64,000 nt of DNA from Eudoraea chungangensis (lineage in GTDB: Bacteria; Bacteroidota; Bacteroidia; Flavobacteriales; Flavobacteriaceae), in assembly GCF_029360665.1 (NCBI RefSeq), contig NZ_JARDUB010000001.1, positions 806,001-870,000 of the forward strand, read 5' to 3'. The position numbers were made by a program, and so were the translations under genes. Under the pieces are notes generated by a model that searched no databases, was not told the DNA's origin, and saw only the letters and a list, made by a program, of their open reading frames with translations. Every line of letters starts with the position of its first letter. Positions within the stretch are counted from its first letter, which is position 1. Shown piece after piece: positions 44,784 through 54,050 of the stretch.

Positions 44784-45727
44784 TCGTATTTGAAGCCGCC
44801 ATGAATACACGCTATAAGGAATTAGCGAGGATACATGGCTTTAAGGTATTCACAGTAAATTTGGACAATAACCTTAGCCCTAGGTTAATTGATAATATCA
44901 TTAAACGCATAAAATCAAAAGAGGACCTAAAACAACGGTTGTTGGTAATGTCTAAGTTCATTCGCGATAATAATTTTAATGTGGTTTACCTTTCTAATGC
45001 GGAGGGATATGTAAGCATGAATTTATTGTATCCATTGAAAAAAGCGTTTCCCAACATATCATTTATAGCTTTACAACACGGTATTTTTCCTTTGAGGCAT
45101 TCTTATATTAGGGAGGCACTGCGCAAAACAGTAAATAGAGCAGCCTATTTTTTTACTGGAGTATTTATATTTGGTGAGGGGTTTGGAGGAATAAAACTAG
45201 ACAAATACTACGTATATTCTGACCGTGAGCGAGATTTTCTACTTCGAAAAAAGGGGTGGAGGTCTGAGGCAGTTATTGCAGATATCCGATTTATAAAGGC
45301 AGAATTGTATGAGATGTTCTTAAATAGCACCTCTAGACAAGATGAAGGTACCGTACTGTTATTACTCCAAGGTCTGTATAGGGCAGGATTATGTACCGAA
45401 AAAGAAGAAGAATCGCTAATTCAGGGTACAATAGACTATCTTTCAGCTAATTTCAATAAGGTATTAATAAAAGAACATCCTTCATGTGGGAATCGTTTGA
45501 AAAATATGAACATGCCTAAAAACACTGAAGAAGTGGAGACTATGCTGGAGGGGTTTTCTAGGAGCAAATCTGCTTATAGCTTCTTCTCTACTAGCTTAAT
45601 CGATGCAAAAATATTTGAAATAAAGACATATGGGATCTACTCTAATTGGATTAACGTAGACCCTGAACTCTACGAAAACTTTGATGTAAAAGTACAATTT
45701 GAAGACACTATCTGTCCCAAAAGCTAG
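44762..45727 (+). CDS. Candidate nonulosonate (legionaminic acid) transferase, polysialyltransferase-like
   Basis: A 321-residue protein without classic GT-A or common GT-B signatures. It has a Rossmann-like N-terminal half with FIALQHGIFP (102-110) and a C-terminal half with VLLLLQGLY, KVLIKEHPS (233-241) and AYSFFSTSLIDAK (271-283). A His-Pro motif followed by a Ser/Thr-rich loop is what bacterial sialyltransferases and polysialyltransferases (GT52, GT38 and related CMP-sugar enzymes) share for CMP binding. Its place between Wzx and Wzy, downstream of legF, fits transfer of legionaminic acid. The family assignment is by motif only. It overlaps both neighbours. Confidence 0.55.
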   Translation: MEENCGLIVFEAAMNTRYKELARIHGFKVFTVNLDNNLSPRLIDNIIKRIKSKEDLKQRLLVMSKFIRDNNFNVVYLSNAEGYVSMNLLYPLKKAFPNISFIALQHGIFPLRHSYIREALRKTVNRAAYFFTGVFIFGEGFGGIKLDKYYVYSDRERDFLLRKKGWRSEAVIADIRFIKAELYEMFLNSTSRQDEGTVLLLLQGLYRAGLCTEKEEESLIQGTIDYLSANFNKVLIKEHPSCGNRLKNMNMPKNTEEVETMLEGFSRSKSAYSFFSTSLIDAKIFEIKTYGIYSNWINVDPELYENFDVKVQFEDTICPKS

Positions 45728-46919
45728 TTTGGTTCTTTTATTAGGAACTATACCACTTAACTTTATTGTTTTGGGGGGAATAGGAAATGTTTATTTGTCT
45801 ACAATGACCATTTTTATTCTTTTTATTCTGATGTCCTTAATGCTTCCGGTTCGACTGTTTAATAGAACGAGTAGTTTAATTGCAATTTTTTTGGTGGGCT
45901 TTTTCATTCTTACCACTACTATTAACTTTGTCCTTGATGGGGGTAATTTGTTTAAAGACCAACTGGTTTTCACTATTATTCACCTTCAGCTGGTTCTCGT
46001 ATTTATTCTATCCTATTATATTATGGGTCGCATAACATTTCAAGAACTTTACCAAGTGTTTTTGATTGTCGTATTTATTTTTACTTTAAGAGTTTTTATT
46101 GATGATTCTTCGAGGGTATTTTCCTTCAGTTCAGTTAGAGGTGAACGTATTGAGGCACTTTATGCGGGAGGTGTAAATAACTTTGCTTTGTTGGCAGGGA
46201 CAGCTCTAATCATTAGTTTTTTTAGTATTACCCGAAAATATCTGAAGCTTATTTCATGTCTTTATTTTCTATTCATAATTCTCTTAACTATGTCTAGAGG
46301 GGCACTCCTTGGAGTTATTTTTACTTTATTTATTACCGCTCTTTATGACGTAAATAGAAAAACACTCATTGGCCTTTTAAATATATCTTTTGTATTGACA
46401 TTGCTCGGGATGGTCTTTCTTCTGACTTTTGATCAGGGGCAGGAAATTCTTGATCAAATTCAAAAGAGGTTTTTGGGATATTTTACAGGAGAGTTGTCTT
46501 TAGAGCAGGCTTCATCTGGCCGTGAAATAATTATTAGGGATATTTATGTTAACCATATTAAAGACTCTTCTCTCTATGAAATGGTTTTTGGACACGGAAT
46601 GGGCAGTATTAATTTTAAAGTGAATGGTTCTCCTTATGAATCTTCCCACAATATATTAGTGGATATATTCTATCGAAATGGGCTATTAATTTTAATAATG
46701 TATTTAATGTTAATAGGCTATTTGTTCTTTAGGTTTCTGAAAAGGCGGGGAAAAGAAGACCTGGCTTTGTTTGGAGTATTTATATTTCTTCATTTTGAAA
46801 TTTTGGTAAACCCATTTATATATGCTGCCCAAACCGGATGGATTTATGCTTTTTTCCTCGCTGCATTTTTTAGGAGTAATTTACTTTCGATTAACTCAAC
46901 TAAAGCTAACGCTGGATGA
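45699..46919 (+). CDS. O-antigen polymerase-like membrane protein (Wzy/WaaL superfamily)
   Basis: A 406-residue protein with about ten membrane helices and a large periplasmic loop near residues 260-320 (SSGREIIIRDIYVNHIKDS, GHGMGSINF, ESSHNILVDIFYRNGLL). The SSHNILVDIFYRNG block corresponds to the H-N-x-x-L-x-x-x-x-x-x-G motif of the O-antigen ligase/polymerase superfamily. The start is TTG at 45699, overlapping the transferase gene by 29 bp; the next Met is past the first helix. It is one of two such proteins in a row; which is polymerase and which ligase cannot be told. Confidence 0.82.
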   Translation: MKTLSVPKASLVLLLGTIPLNFIVLGGIGNVYLSTMTIFILFILMSLMLPVRLFNRTSSLIAIFLVGFFILTTTINFVLDGGNLFKDQLVFTIIHLQLVLVFILSYYIMGRITFQELYQVFLIVVFIFTLRVFIDDSSRVFSFSSVRGERIEALYAGGVNNFALLAGTALIISFFSITRKYLKLISCLYFLFIILLTMSRGALLGVIFTLFITALYDVNRKTLIGLLNISFVLTLLGMVFLLTFDQGQEILDQIQKRFLGYFTGELSLEQASSGREIIIRDIYVNHIKDSSLYEMVFGHGMGSINFKVNGSPYESSHNILVDIFYRNGLLILIMYLMLIGYLFFRFLKRRGKEDLALFGVFIFLHFEILVNPFIYAAQTGWIYAFFLAAFFRSNLLSINSTKANAG

Positions 46920-48142
46920 AACAAAGAATTATAGGAGCACTATTACCAGTTTTTCTTGGTTTACTACCTCTTGCCGCTGTTTTTATTAACGAGAACAGCG
47001 CTACCGGGATAATTCTAGTGTTGGTTTTATTATTCTTATTAGAAAAGAACAAGGGGAAAAATTATAAGAAATTCAAGTATTTTTTGACGCCCTATTTAGT
47101 TAGTGTTTCTGTTTTTATACTATACGCTTTACTTTCACCGGATATTAAATTAGGTTTGAAAGTACTAGAACGGCAGTCACCTATGCTAATAATACCTATT
47201 ATAGTCTTTTGTTCCAATACTAATTTTTCAAGGATGAGGATATTTCTTTTATCCTTTCTTGCAGGAATGTTATTGATATCTGTTGTCTCGTTCTCTTACC
47301 TTCTATGGTTTTATGAAAATTATTCAGACTGGGTTTCCGTAATGAATGACGTACAGCAGGCCAACACCTATCTGCAGTACAAATTCCCTCATTTGATCGG
47401 AACACATCCTACTTATTGGAGTTATCTGCTTATTATTTCTAATATAGTTTTATTAAACAACAGAGAATTCCATATTATAAGGAAAAGAAGTCTAATCGTT
47501 ATAGGCCTTTTAGTTTTTAATGGGACCTTATTGTACTTGTCATCTAGAACCGCTATAGGGATTAATTTATTGATTCATATTGCTGCTTTGGCCTTGTATT
47601 TAAGAAGGGAAAAGATTTCTGCAAAAGGCAAAATAGCTGTTTTTGGAATAGGTCTAATGGCCTTTGTTTTTATGGTCAACTCACCCCTTTTTAAAGCTAA
47701 AATAGTATCAATTTCTTCAGATGAAAGAATGTATTTATGGCCGGTTGCTATAGAGAAAATACAAGAAAACTACTATATTTTAGGCGAAGGTTTAGGTCAG
47801 GGGAGAGAAGTTCTTAAGAAATATATTATAGCAAATGGTGATCAAAGGGTGAATTATCATTCCTTCGATCTTCATAACCAGTACCTAAGGCATTACTTAG
47901 ATATGGGTCTTTTGGGAATTACGGCCTTATTATTTCTTATTTTATTTCCGTTCTTTCAAGTAAATAAAAGAGATGTATTCAAAAAACACATAATATGTAG
48001 CTTTACAATTTTCTATGTTCTATGTCTTTTTACGGAAGCCTCATTATATCGATTTAAGGGCGTAATAATTTTCTCTTTATTTTCTGCTGTTTTTATGCTT
48101 TTGGATTACCAGAAAAACGTATTAGCTAAGGAGACTCTATAA
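46916..48142 (+). CDS. O-antigen ligase/polymerase family membrane protein
   Basis: A 408-residue protein with about eleven membrane helices and the Wzy_C-type block FDLHNQYLRHYLDMGLLG near residue 320-337. SSRTAIGINLLIHIAA is a typical preceding helix. It overlaps the previous polymerase-like gene by 4 bp and closes the long run begun at 26832. It could polymerise the repeat unit or ligate the finished chain to its carrier. Confidence 0.83.
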   Translation: MKQRIIGALLPVFLGLLPLAAVFINENSATGIILVLVLLFLLEKNKGKNYKKFKYFLTPYLVSVSVFILYALLSPDIKLGLKVLERQSPMLIIPIIVFCSNTNFSRMRIFLLSFLAGMLLISVVSFSYLLWFYENYSDWVSVMNDVQQANTYLQYKFPHLIGTHPTYWSYLLIISNIVLLNNREFHIIRKRSLIVIGLLVFNGTLLYLSSRTAIGINLLIHIAALALYLRREKISAKGKIAVFGIGLMAFVFMVNSPLFKAKIVSISSDERMYLWPVAIEKIQENYYILGEGLGQGREVLKKYIIANGDQRVNYHSFDLHNQYLRHYLDMGLLGITALLFLILFPFFQVNKRDVFKKHIICSFTIFYVLCLFTEASLYRFKGVIIFSLFSAVFMLLDYQKNVLAKETL

Positions 48143-48219
48143 TTAATAGATCCTTTAAAAAATAATCGGCCGTTAATAATTACGTATTGCTTGCAATTCT
48201 AAATTTCTTTTTGAGCTAC

Positions 48220-48253
48220 TTTGTTAAAATTATCAATCATTATTATAGATTTG
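48220..48253 (+). promoter_or_regulatory. Promoter for the second polysaccharide block
   Basis: TTTG at 48220-48223 and TAGATTTG at 48246-48253, 22 bp apart, fit the Bacteroidota promoter. The ATG at 48276 follows 22 bp later. It suggests a separate transcript for 48276-52331. Confidence 0.65.
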
Positions 48254-48275
48254 CACAAAAGGAACTAGGCCAAAC

Positions 48276-49274
48276 ATGAATAAAATTGCCATTATTTTTG
48301 GAGGGTGCGGATATATTGGCACCAATCTTCTGTCTTTTTTAATAAAAGAACAAGTTTTTCACAAATACTATGTTTTTGACATTCAACCCATAAAAGGATT
48401 TGAAAATGAAATTGATAATGGCCTTGTTAGTTATCAGGAATTAGATGTTAGAGATTTCATTCCCCCGACTCTTGATGATTTTGCAGTAGAGGGTTCATGG
48501 ATTTTTAACTTTGCTGCCATTCACAGAGAACCGGGGCATCAGTTTAAGGAGTATTTTAAGACAAACATCCCCGGAGCCGAAAACATCAATAAGGCAGCTG
48601 TTCACTGGGGAATTAGGAATATATTTTTTACGAGTAGTATAGCGCCTTATGGGAAGTCAATGGAACAACAGTCAGAAAGTTCAGCCTTATTCCCTGAGAC
48701 TGCCTATGGTATTTCAAAAGCTCTTGCAGAAAAAATACATGAAACTTGGTTAGCGGAAGATGCGAAAAGACGACTAATAATTGTACGTCCAAGTGTTATT
48801 TTTGGGCCAAAAGACCCCGGAAATGTTTATCGGATGTTAATGGCTTTAAAAAAAGGCACCTTTGTACTACCTAATGGGGGTAATTTTATTAAGGGGTATG
48901 GTTATATTTATGGACTAGTAGAAAGCATGCTTTTTACCATTAATCAAAATAAAAGATTAATAGTTTATAATTATGCCGAGAATCCGTTGGTATCCTTAAA
49001 GGAAATGGTTGAGATTGCTAAGACCGAATTGGAATTTAAAAAACCCACGGTTAATCTGAATGTACGTTTCTTAGTATTTCTATCTTTTTTTATTCAGAAG
49101 GGATTTTGGTTAATTGGAAAAAAATCTGATATTCATCCGGTTAGGGTAAAGAAAGCCGCTTTCCCAACCAATATTAAACCGCAGTATTTAATAGAAAATC
49201 AGTTTAAGTTTAAATATGATTTTAAAAATGCACTTAGGCACTGGAAGAATGTTTCACCTGAAGACTTTGAATAA
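48276..49274 (+). CDS. NAD-dependent epimerase/dehydratase
   Basis: A 332-residue extended SDR. The NAD motif is FGGCGYIGTNLL (9-20), NFAAIHREPGHQ is the second block, and the active site is TAYGISKALAEKIH (YxxxK). It differs from RfbB, Gmd and UXS proteins in its middle part and resembles epimerases found next to sugar-lipid or O-antigen genes. Substrate unknown; a 4-epimerase or 4-reductase of a nucleotide sugar or polyprenyl-linked sugar is possible. The GT4 gene begins directly after its stop. Confidence 0.8.
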   Translation: MNKIAIIFGGCGYIGTNLLSFLIKEQVFHKYYVFDIQPIKGFENEIDNGLVSYQELDVRDFIPPTLDDFAVEGSWIFNFAAIHREPGHQFKEYFKTNIPGAENINKAAVHWGIRNIFFTSSIAPYGKSMEQQSESSALFPETAYGISKALAEKIHETWLAEDAKRRLIIVRPSVIFGPKDPGNVYRMLMALKKGTFVLPNGGNFIKGYGYIYGLVESMLFTINQNKRLIVYNYAENPLVSLKEMVEIAKTELEFKKPTVNLNVRFLVFLSFFIQKGFWLIGKKSDIHPVRVKKAAFPTNIKPQYLIENQFKFKYDFKNALRHWKNVSPEDFE

Positions 49275-50417
49275 ATGAAGGTTGCAATTGTACACGAATG
49301 GTTAACGGTTATTGCAGGTTCGGAAAGCTGCTTCAAAGAGTTTGCCCAAATATATCCTGAAGCGGATATATTTGTTTTGGTATCTACCAATGATAGTTTA
49401 GTTAAACTTAACATCGACCCTTCCAGGGTTACCAATTCCTTTATTCAGAAGCTACCAAAGGCCAAAACAAAATGGAAAAATTATCTGCCTCTTTTTCCTT
49501 ATGCGGTTGAGCAGTTTGATCTCTCGGAATATGATTTGATTATTTCATCTTCTCACGCAGTGGCAAAAGGAGTGATAACAAATGCAAACCAAATACATAT
49601 CTGTTACATTTACTCTCCTATTCGCTATGCGTGGGATTTATACCATCAGTATTTAGATGAGGCAAATCTGAAGAGTGGATTAAAAGGTTTTATTGTTAAA
49701 CAGGTTCTTCATTATATAAGAAGGTGGGATAGATCTACCGCTAATAATGTAGATGAGTTTATTCCCATTTCTAAGTATATAGAAAAACGTGTTTGGAGGA
49801 CTTATAGAAGGAAATCTTACAAAGTAATTTATCCACCGGTCGCAGTAAATGAATTTAAGCTTAGGGAAGAAAAAGAAGATTTTTACCTTACTGCATCAAG
49901 ACTTGTTCCCTATAAAAAAATTGGGCTTATTGTAGAAGCTTTCGCCCAAATGCCGAATAAAAAGTTAGTTGTAATTGGGGATGGACCCGAATTTGACAAA
50001 ATAAAAAAAGAAGCAAAGGAGAATGTGCAAATTATGGGTTATCAGAAGTTTGAAGTCCTGAAAGATCATATGCAGAGGGCCAAGGCCTTTGTTTTTGCCG
50101 CTGAAGAGGATTTTGGAATCATTCCAATCGAAGCTCAGGCATGTGGAACACCTGTGATTGCCTACGGAAAAGGAGGTTCTTTAGAAACAGTAAACGGCTC
50201 TTTTGTAAACGAAGAATTAACGGAGAATACTACTGGAATATATTTTAAGGAACAGGAAGTGAATTCTTTGATAGACGCAGTAGACTACTTCGAGAAAAAT
50301 ACACAACACTTTAATCCAGTGAAAGTGAGAAATTTTGCATTAAACTTTAGCAGAGAATTATTTGTAGAAAACATTGAAACCACGTTTCAAGAAATAGTAG
50401 AAAAACACACGAAATGA
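49275..50417 (+). CDS. GT4-family glycosyltransferase (WbaZ-like)
   Basis: A 380-residue GT-B glycosyltransferase. The N-terminus [16 protein letters not shown] is typical of the mannosyltransferase-like subgroup with WbaZ. The C-terminal domain has [21 protein letters not shown] and the E-x7-E motif in [19 protein letters not shown]. It probably adds mannose, D-rhamnose or a similar sugar; the gmd and rmd genes right after it point to GDP-D-rhamnose or GDP-mannose as donor. It overlaps gmd by 4 bp. Confidence 0.9.
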   Translation: MKVAIVHEWLTVIAGSESCFKEFAQIYPEADIFVLVSTNDSLVKLNIDPSRVTNSFIQKLPKAKTKWKNYLPLFPYAVEQFDLSEYDLIISSSHAVAKGVITNANQIHICYIYSPIRYAWDLYHQYLDEANLKSGLKGFIVKQVLHYIRRWDRSTANNVDEFIPISKYIEKRVWRTYRRKSYKVIYPPVAVNEFKLREEKEDFYLTASRLVPYKKIGLIVEAFAQMPNKKLVVIGDGPEFDKIKKEAKENVQIMGYQKFEVLKDHMQRAKAFVFAAEEDFGIIPIEAQACGTPVIAYGKGGSLETVNGSFVNEELTENTTGIYFKEQEVNSLIDAVDYFEKNTQHFNPVKVRNFALNFSRELFVENIETTFQEIVEKHTK

Positions 50418-51448
50418 AAAAAGCAATTATAACGGGGATTACCGGGCAAGACGCAGCATACTTAGCCGAGCTCTTATTGGAAAAGGGATATAAAGTAATT
50501 GGTACTTATCGAAGGACTAGCTCTACTAATTTTTGGAGAATAGAAGAACTTGGGATTGAAAACCACCCAAACCTACAATTGTATGAATATGATTTGGTGG
50601 ACTTATCAAGTGCTTTTAGAATAATTTCTGAGGTAGAGCCCGATGAAATCTATAATTTGGCGGCTCAAAGTTTTGTCGGAGTTTCTTTTACTCAACCAAT
50701 TGCAACTGCTCAAATAACCGGTATTGGCGCCATGAATTTACTGGAGGCCATTAGATCTATCAATAAGAACATTAAATTCTATCAGGCGTCTACTTCTGAA
50801 ATGTTTGGAAAGGTACACGCCATTCCTCAAAATGAAGAGACTCCATTTCATCCCCGTAGCCCATATGGAGTAGCAAAAGTATTTGCCCACTGGGCTACCT
50901 TAAATTACAGAGAGTCTTATGGTATTTTTGGAACTAGTGGAATCCTATTTAACCATGAATCTCCTCTGCGCGGGAAGGAGTTTGTTACGCGCAAGATTTC
51001 GGATAGCGTCGCAAAAATTTATTTAGGGAAGCAAGAATTTATAGAGCTCGGGAATATGGATGCGAAGAGAGATTGGGGTTTTGCAAAGGAGTATGTAGAC
51101 GGGATGTATAGAATGTTACAAATAGAGCAACCGGATACTTTTGTCCTTGCAACAAATAAAACACAAACTGTAAGGGATTTTGTTACCATGGCTTTTAAAG
51201 CGGTTCAGATAGACCTTGAATGGAGGGGTAAAAATGAAGAGGAAATAGCTCTGGATCAAAAGACAGGGAAGACCTTAGTAAAGGTAAATCCAAAATATTA
51301 TCGACCGGCAGAAGTTGATTTGCTGATTGGAGATGCATCAAAAGCTAACGAAATCTTAGAATGGAAGCCCAAAACTTCCTTAAAAGAACTATGTGAAATG
51401 ATGGTATTAAAGGATATTCAAAGAAACCAAAATGGAAGCACCTTCTAA
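50414..51448 (+). CDS. gmd: GDP-mannose 4,6-dehydratase
   Basis: A 344-residue extended SDR. It has [17 protein letters not shown] at the N-terminus, [31 protein letters not shown], the Thr/Ser-Glu site [21 protein letters not shown] with the YxxxK pair and [17 protein letters not shown], all diagnostic of Gmd. It makes GDP-4-keto-6-deoxy-D-mannose. The following rmd gene overlaps by 17 bp. Confidence 0.97.
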   Translation: MKKAIITGITGQDAAYLAELLLEKGYKVIGTYRRTSSTNFWRIEELGIENHPNLQLYEYDLVDLSSAFRIISEVEPDEIYNLAAQSFVGVSFTQPIATAQITGIGAMNLLEAIRSINKNIKFYQASTSEMFGKVHAIPQNEETPFHPRSPYGVAKVFAHWATLNYRESYGIFGTSGILFNHESPLRGKEFVTRKISDSVAKIYLGKQEFIELGNMDAKRDWGFAKEYVDGMYRMLQIEQPDTFVLATNKTQTVRDFVTMAFKAVQIDLEWRGKNEEEIALDQKTGKTLVKVNPKYYRPAEVDLLIGDASKANEILEWKPKTSLKELCEMMVLKDIQRNQNGSTF

Positions 51449-52331
51449 AGGAATAGTTTTTATAACGGGTATAGATGGATTTACTGGAAATCACTTGGAA
51501 GCAGAACTTCTTAAACAGGGCTTTCAGGTATATGGAAGTACGTTTAAAAAGCCAGAAAATCCAAATCATTTTCAATGTAATATTTTAGAAAAAGAACAGC
51601 TTGAGGTTGTTTTTGATAAAACAAAGCCTGTTTATGTAATTCATTTGGCTGCAATATCCTTTGTTGCTTCTGAAAACATTCCAATGATGTATGAAACTAA
51701 CATCCTTGGGACTCTAAATGTTCTAGATGTTTTAGCCTCTGCCGGATTTCCTATTAAGAAAGTTTTGGTGGCTAGCAGTGCCGCGGTTTATGGCAATATA
51801 GGAAATGAATTAAGTGAACAAATGATGCCGAGGCCTGTAAATCATTATGGAAACAGTAAATTGGCCATGGAGAACATGGTATCCAACTACTTCGAAAAGC
51901 TAAATATCATAATTACACGACCTTTTAACTATACGGGCCCTGGACAAGAAGAACATTTTTTAATCCCCAAAATCATTGCCCACTTTAAAACTAATAAAGA
52001 GGTTATTGAATTGGGCAATACAGGAACATATAGAGAGTATAATGACGTCCGATTTGTTTGTAAATTGTATGTAGACCTATTAAAGGCCGGGAGTGTTTCA
52101 GAGGTGGTAAATGTAGGCTCAGGAAAGACCTATAGTATAAAACAAATACTGCAGACCATGGAAGACCTAACAGACCATAGTATACGCGTTGAAGTAAACC
52201 CAAAATTTGTTAGGGCGAATGAAATTCTAGAACTCAAAAGTGATACGAGGAATCTTAAAAAAATTCTGAACCGAAAGAGCTTGGGCATATATCCTTTGAA
52301 GGAGACGTTAGACTCAATGCTTAACGCTTAA
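51432..52331 (+). CDS. rmd: GDP-6-deoxy-D-mannose reductase (Rmd-like)
   Basis: A 299-residue [21 protein letters not shown] is the NAD(P) motif, [13 protein letters not shown] and [13 protein letters not shown] follow, and the active site is [30 protein letters not shown] is typical of Rmd. With Gmd it should make GDP-D-rhamnose. A GDP-fucose synthase would have different blocks, so L-fucose is less likely, but a related reductase such as GDP-6-deoxytalose synthase cannot be ruled out. Confidence 0.88.
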   Translation: MEAPSKGIVFITGIDGFTGNHLEAELLKQGFQVYGSTFKKPENPNHFQCNILEKEQLEVVFDKTKPVYVIHLAAISFVASENIPMMYETNILGTLNVLDVLASAGFPIKKVLVASSAAVYGNIGNELSEQMMPRPVNHYGNSKLAMENMVSNYFEKLNIIITRPFNYTGPGQEEHFLIPKIIAHFKTNKEVIELGNTGTYREYNDVRFVCKLYVDLLKAGSVSEVVNVGSGKTYSIKQILQTMEDLTDHSIRVEVNPKFVRANEILELKSDTRNLKKILNRKSLGIYPLKETLDSMLNA

Positions 52332-52360
52332 TTCATCAAAACTCACAAAAGATTAAGTTG

Positions 52361-52368
52361 TATTTTTG
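52361..52368 (+). promoter_or_regulatory. Possible promoter -7 box for the priming transferase gene
   Basis: TATTTTTG matches TAnnTTTG, 87 bp before the ATG at 52456. It would leave a fairly long leader, and no -33 element was found. Confidence 0.35.
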
Positions 52369-52455
52369 TGCGGTACTTAATCATTTGGATTTGAACTGTT
52401 TTGCTTTTGGCGATTATTTTTTGAACCATCCCTAAAGGTTAGAAGAAATATAAGT

Positions 52456-53808
52456 ATGTTTTTTAAAGAGGGTAGATTTTCTGGCTTAATTACACCATTT
52501 TCTTACGGTGTAGATTTATTGATAATTAATCTTTTGGCATATTACCTTCCAATTCAATTTGAATATCCTGTTCTTTTTCACAGTTATATTTCCCTTGCAT
52601 GGCTAATAATAGCTGTAATGACTAAATTCTATGTAATATACAGATATACCAAAGTCACTCAATTATTGATTTTATTATTCCGTCAGTTTTTCTTTTTCTT
52701 TTTAATTCTATATGCTTTTATAGGCTTTTTTAAGCAACCTAATATGAGTAGATTGGCCTTAGCGAAATATGTGCTCTTTGTCTTTCTGGCTATTTCCGTT
52801 GTAAAGTTTATCAGCTATTTCTTATTATTAAAATACAGACAAAAAATTAAGGGAAATATTCGGAATGTAGTGGTAATTGGGAACAATAAAAAAACGGCGC
52901 AGTTAGTGAACGTTTTTAATGAAAGAACACAGTATGGTTATCATTTTGTCAGGCAATTTAGCCCAAATGATCATAGCTTTAATATTATGGATTGTTTTAG
53001 GTTTATAGTGCAAAATAATATAGATGAAATTTACTGCTCTGTTTCAGAATTAAACAATAGTGAATTAAATCAATTTATAAATTTTGCAGACAACAATCTT
53101 AAAACGCTAAAGTTTCTTCCCGACAACAAAAACATCTATTCTAAAAAATTAAAGTTCGAGTATTACGATTATTTGCCGATACTATCATTAAGAGATATTC
53201 CACTTCACAATACCATTAATTCCGTAATTAAAAGGAGTTTTGACATCGCTTTTTCCCTAATTGTTATTTTTGGGTTACTAATCTGGATCACTCCCATATT
53301 TGCCCTTCTAATTATATTAGAATCTCCCGGGCCAATATTTTTTATCCAAAAAAGAACAGGATTCGATAACAATGAATTTCATTGTTTTAAATTCAGATCC
53401 ATGGGAGTAAATGCTTCATCTGATGTAATTCAAGCAGAAAAGAACGATATGAGAATTACCAAAATAGGTAAGTTCATGAGGTCTACCAGTATAGACGAAT
53501 TACCACAGTTTTATAATGTGCTTTTTGGCAACATGTCGGTTGTAGGGCCAAGACCCCATATGATTACTCATACAGATGAGTACGCCAGTAAAGTAAATAA
53601 ATATATGGTAAGACATTTCGTGAAGCCCGGAATTACGGGCTTAGCACAAGTAAAAGGCTACAGAGGAGAAATCGAAAGAGATAGTGATATTCAAAATAGG
53701 ATTAAGTTTGATATTTTTTATATCGAAAACTGGTCTTTTTTTCTAGATATAAAAATTATTGTTCAAACAGTTGTAAATGCTTTTTCTGGTGAAGAAAAGG
53801 CGTATTAG
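52456..53808 (+). CDS. Undecaprenyl-phosphate sugar-1-phosphate transferase (WcaJ-like, PHPT)
   Basis: A 450-residue polyprenol glycosyl-phosphotransferase. Four or so N-terminal membrane helices (12-35, 42-60, 70-92, 105-125) lead to a Rossmann-like soluble part, then a hydrophobic hairpin (about 260-285) and the catalytic domain: ILESPGPIFFIQKRTG, FKFRSM, GKFMRSTSIDELPQFYNV and VGPRPHMITHTDEY, ending with VKPGITGLAQVKGYRGE. It loads the first sugar phosphate (often glucose) onto undecaprenyl phosphate to start the repeat unit. It is transcribed with the cluster but behind a 124-bp gap. Confidence 0.92.
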   Translation: MFFKEGRFSGLITPFSYGVDLLIINLLAYYLPIQFEYPVLFHSYISLAWLIIAVMTKFYVIYRYTKVTQLLILLFRQFFFFFLILYAFIGFFKQPNMSRLALAKYVLFVFLAISVVKFISYFLLLKYRQKIKGNIRNVVVIGNNKKTAQLVNVFNERTQYGYHFVRQFSPNDHSFNIMDCFRFIVQNNIDEIYCSVSELNNSELNQFINFADNNLKTLKFLPDNKNIYSKKLKFEYYDYLPILSLRDIPLHNTINSVIKRSFDIAFSLIVIFGLLIWITPIFALLIILESPGPIFFIQKRTGFDNNEFHCFKFRSMGVNASSDVIQAEKNDMRITKIGKFMRSTSIDELPQFYNVLFGNMSVVGPRPHMITHTDEYASKVNKYMVRHFVKPGITGLAQVKGYRGEIERDSDIQNRIKFDIFYIENWSFFLDIKIIVQTVVNAFSGEEKAY

Positions 53809-53960
53809 TTTTTATAGGGAAAAAATAGAAGTAATTTTCCAACTATTGAATTTAAACCGCTTATCAATACTTGTTTTCCATATGTTTTTAGTTCTAGAAG
53901 AGAGAAAACTATGTTTTATTGATTAACTAAGCCTATTAATTTGACTTTAAGCCGATATTA

Positions 53961-53991
53961 TTTGCAGAGAGAGTTCTTAATAATACATTTG
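53961..53991 (+). promoter_or_regulatory. Promoter of the UDP-xylose synthase gene
   Basis: TTTG at 53961-53964 and TACATTTG at 53984-53991 are exactly 19 bp apart, the best-spaced Bacteroidota promoter in the window. The ATG is at 54051. Confidence 0.7.
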
Positions 53992-54050
53992 ACTTTTAAC
54001 CAAACAAATAAACGGAGAGAAATTTCCGTGAATTACACGATACAAAAGCC

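Noticed and set aside
44762-45727. DEG at residues 194-196 as the D/E-D/E-G motif of sialyltransferases
   Set aside because: In known enzymes that motif lies in the first domain, whereas here the DEG is in the linker just before the second domain's first strand. I rely on the HP and Ser/Thr motifs only.
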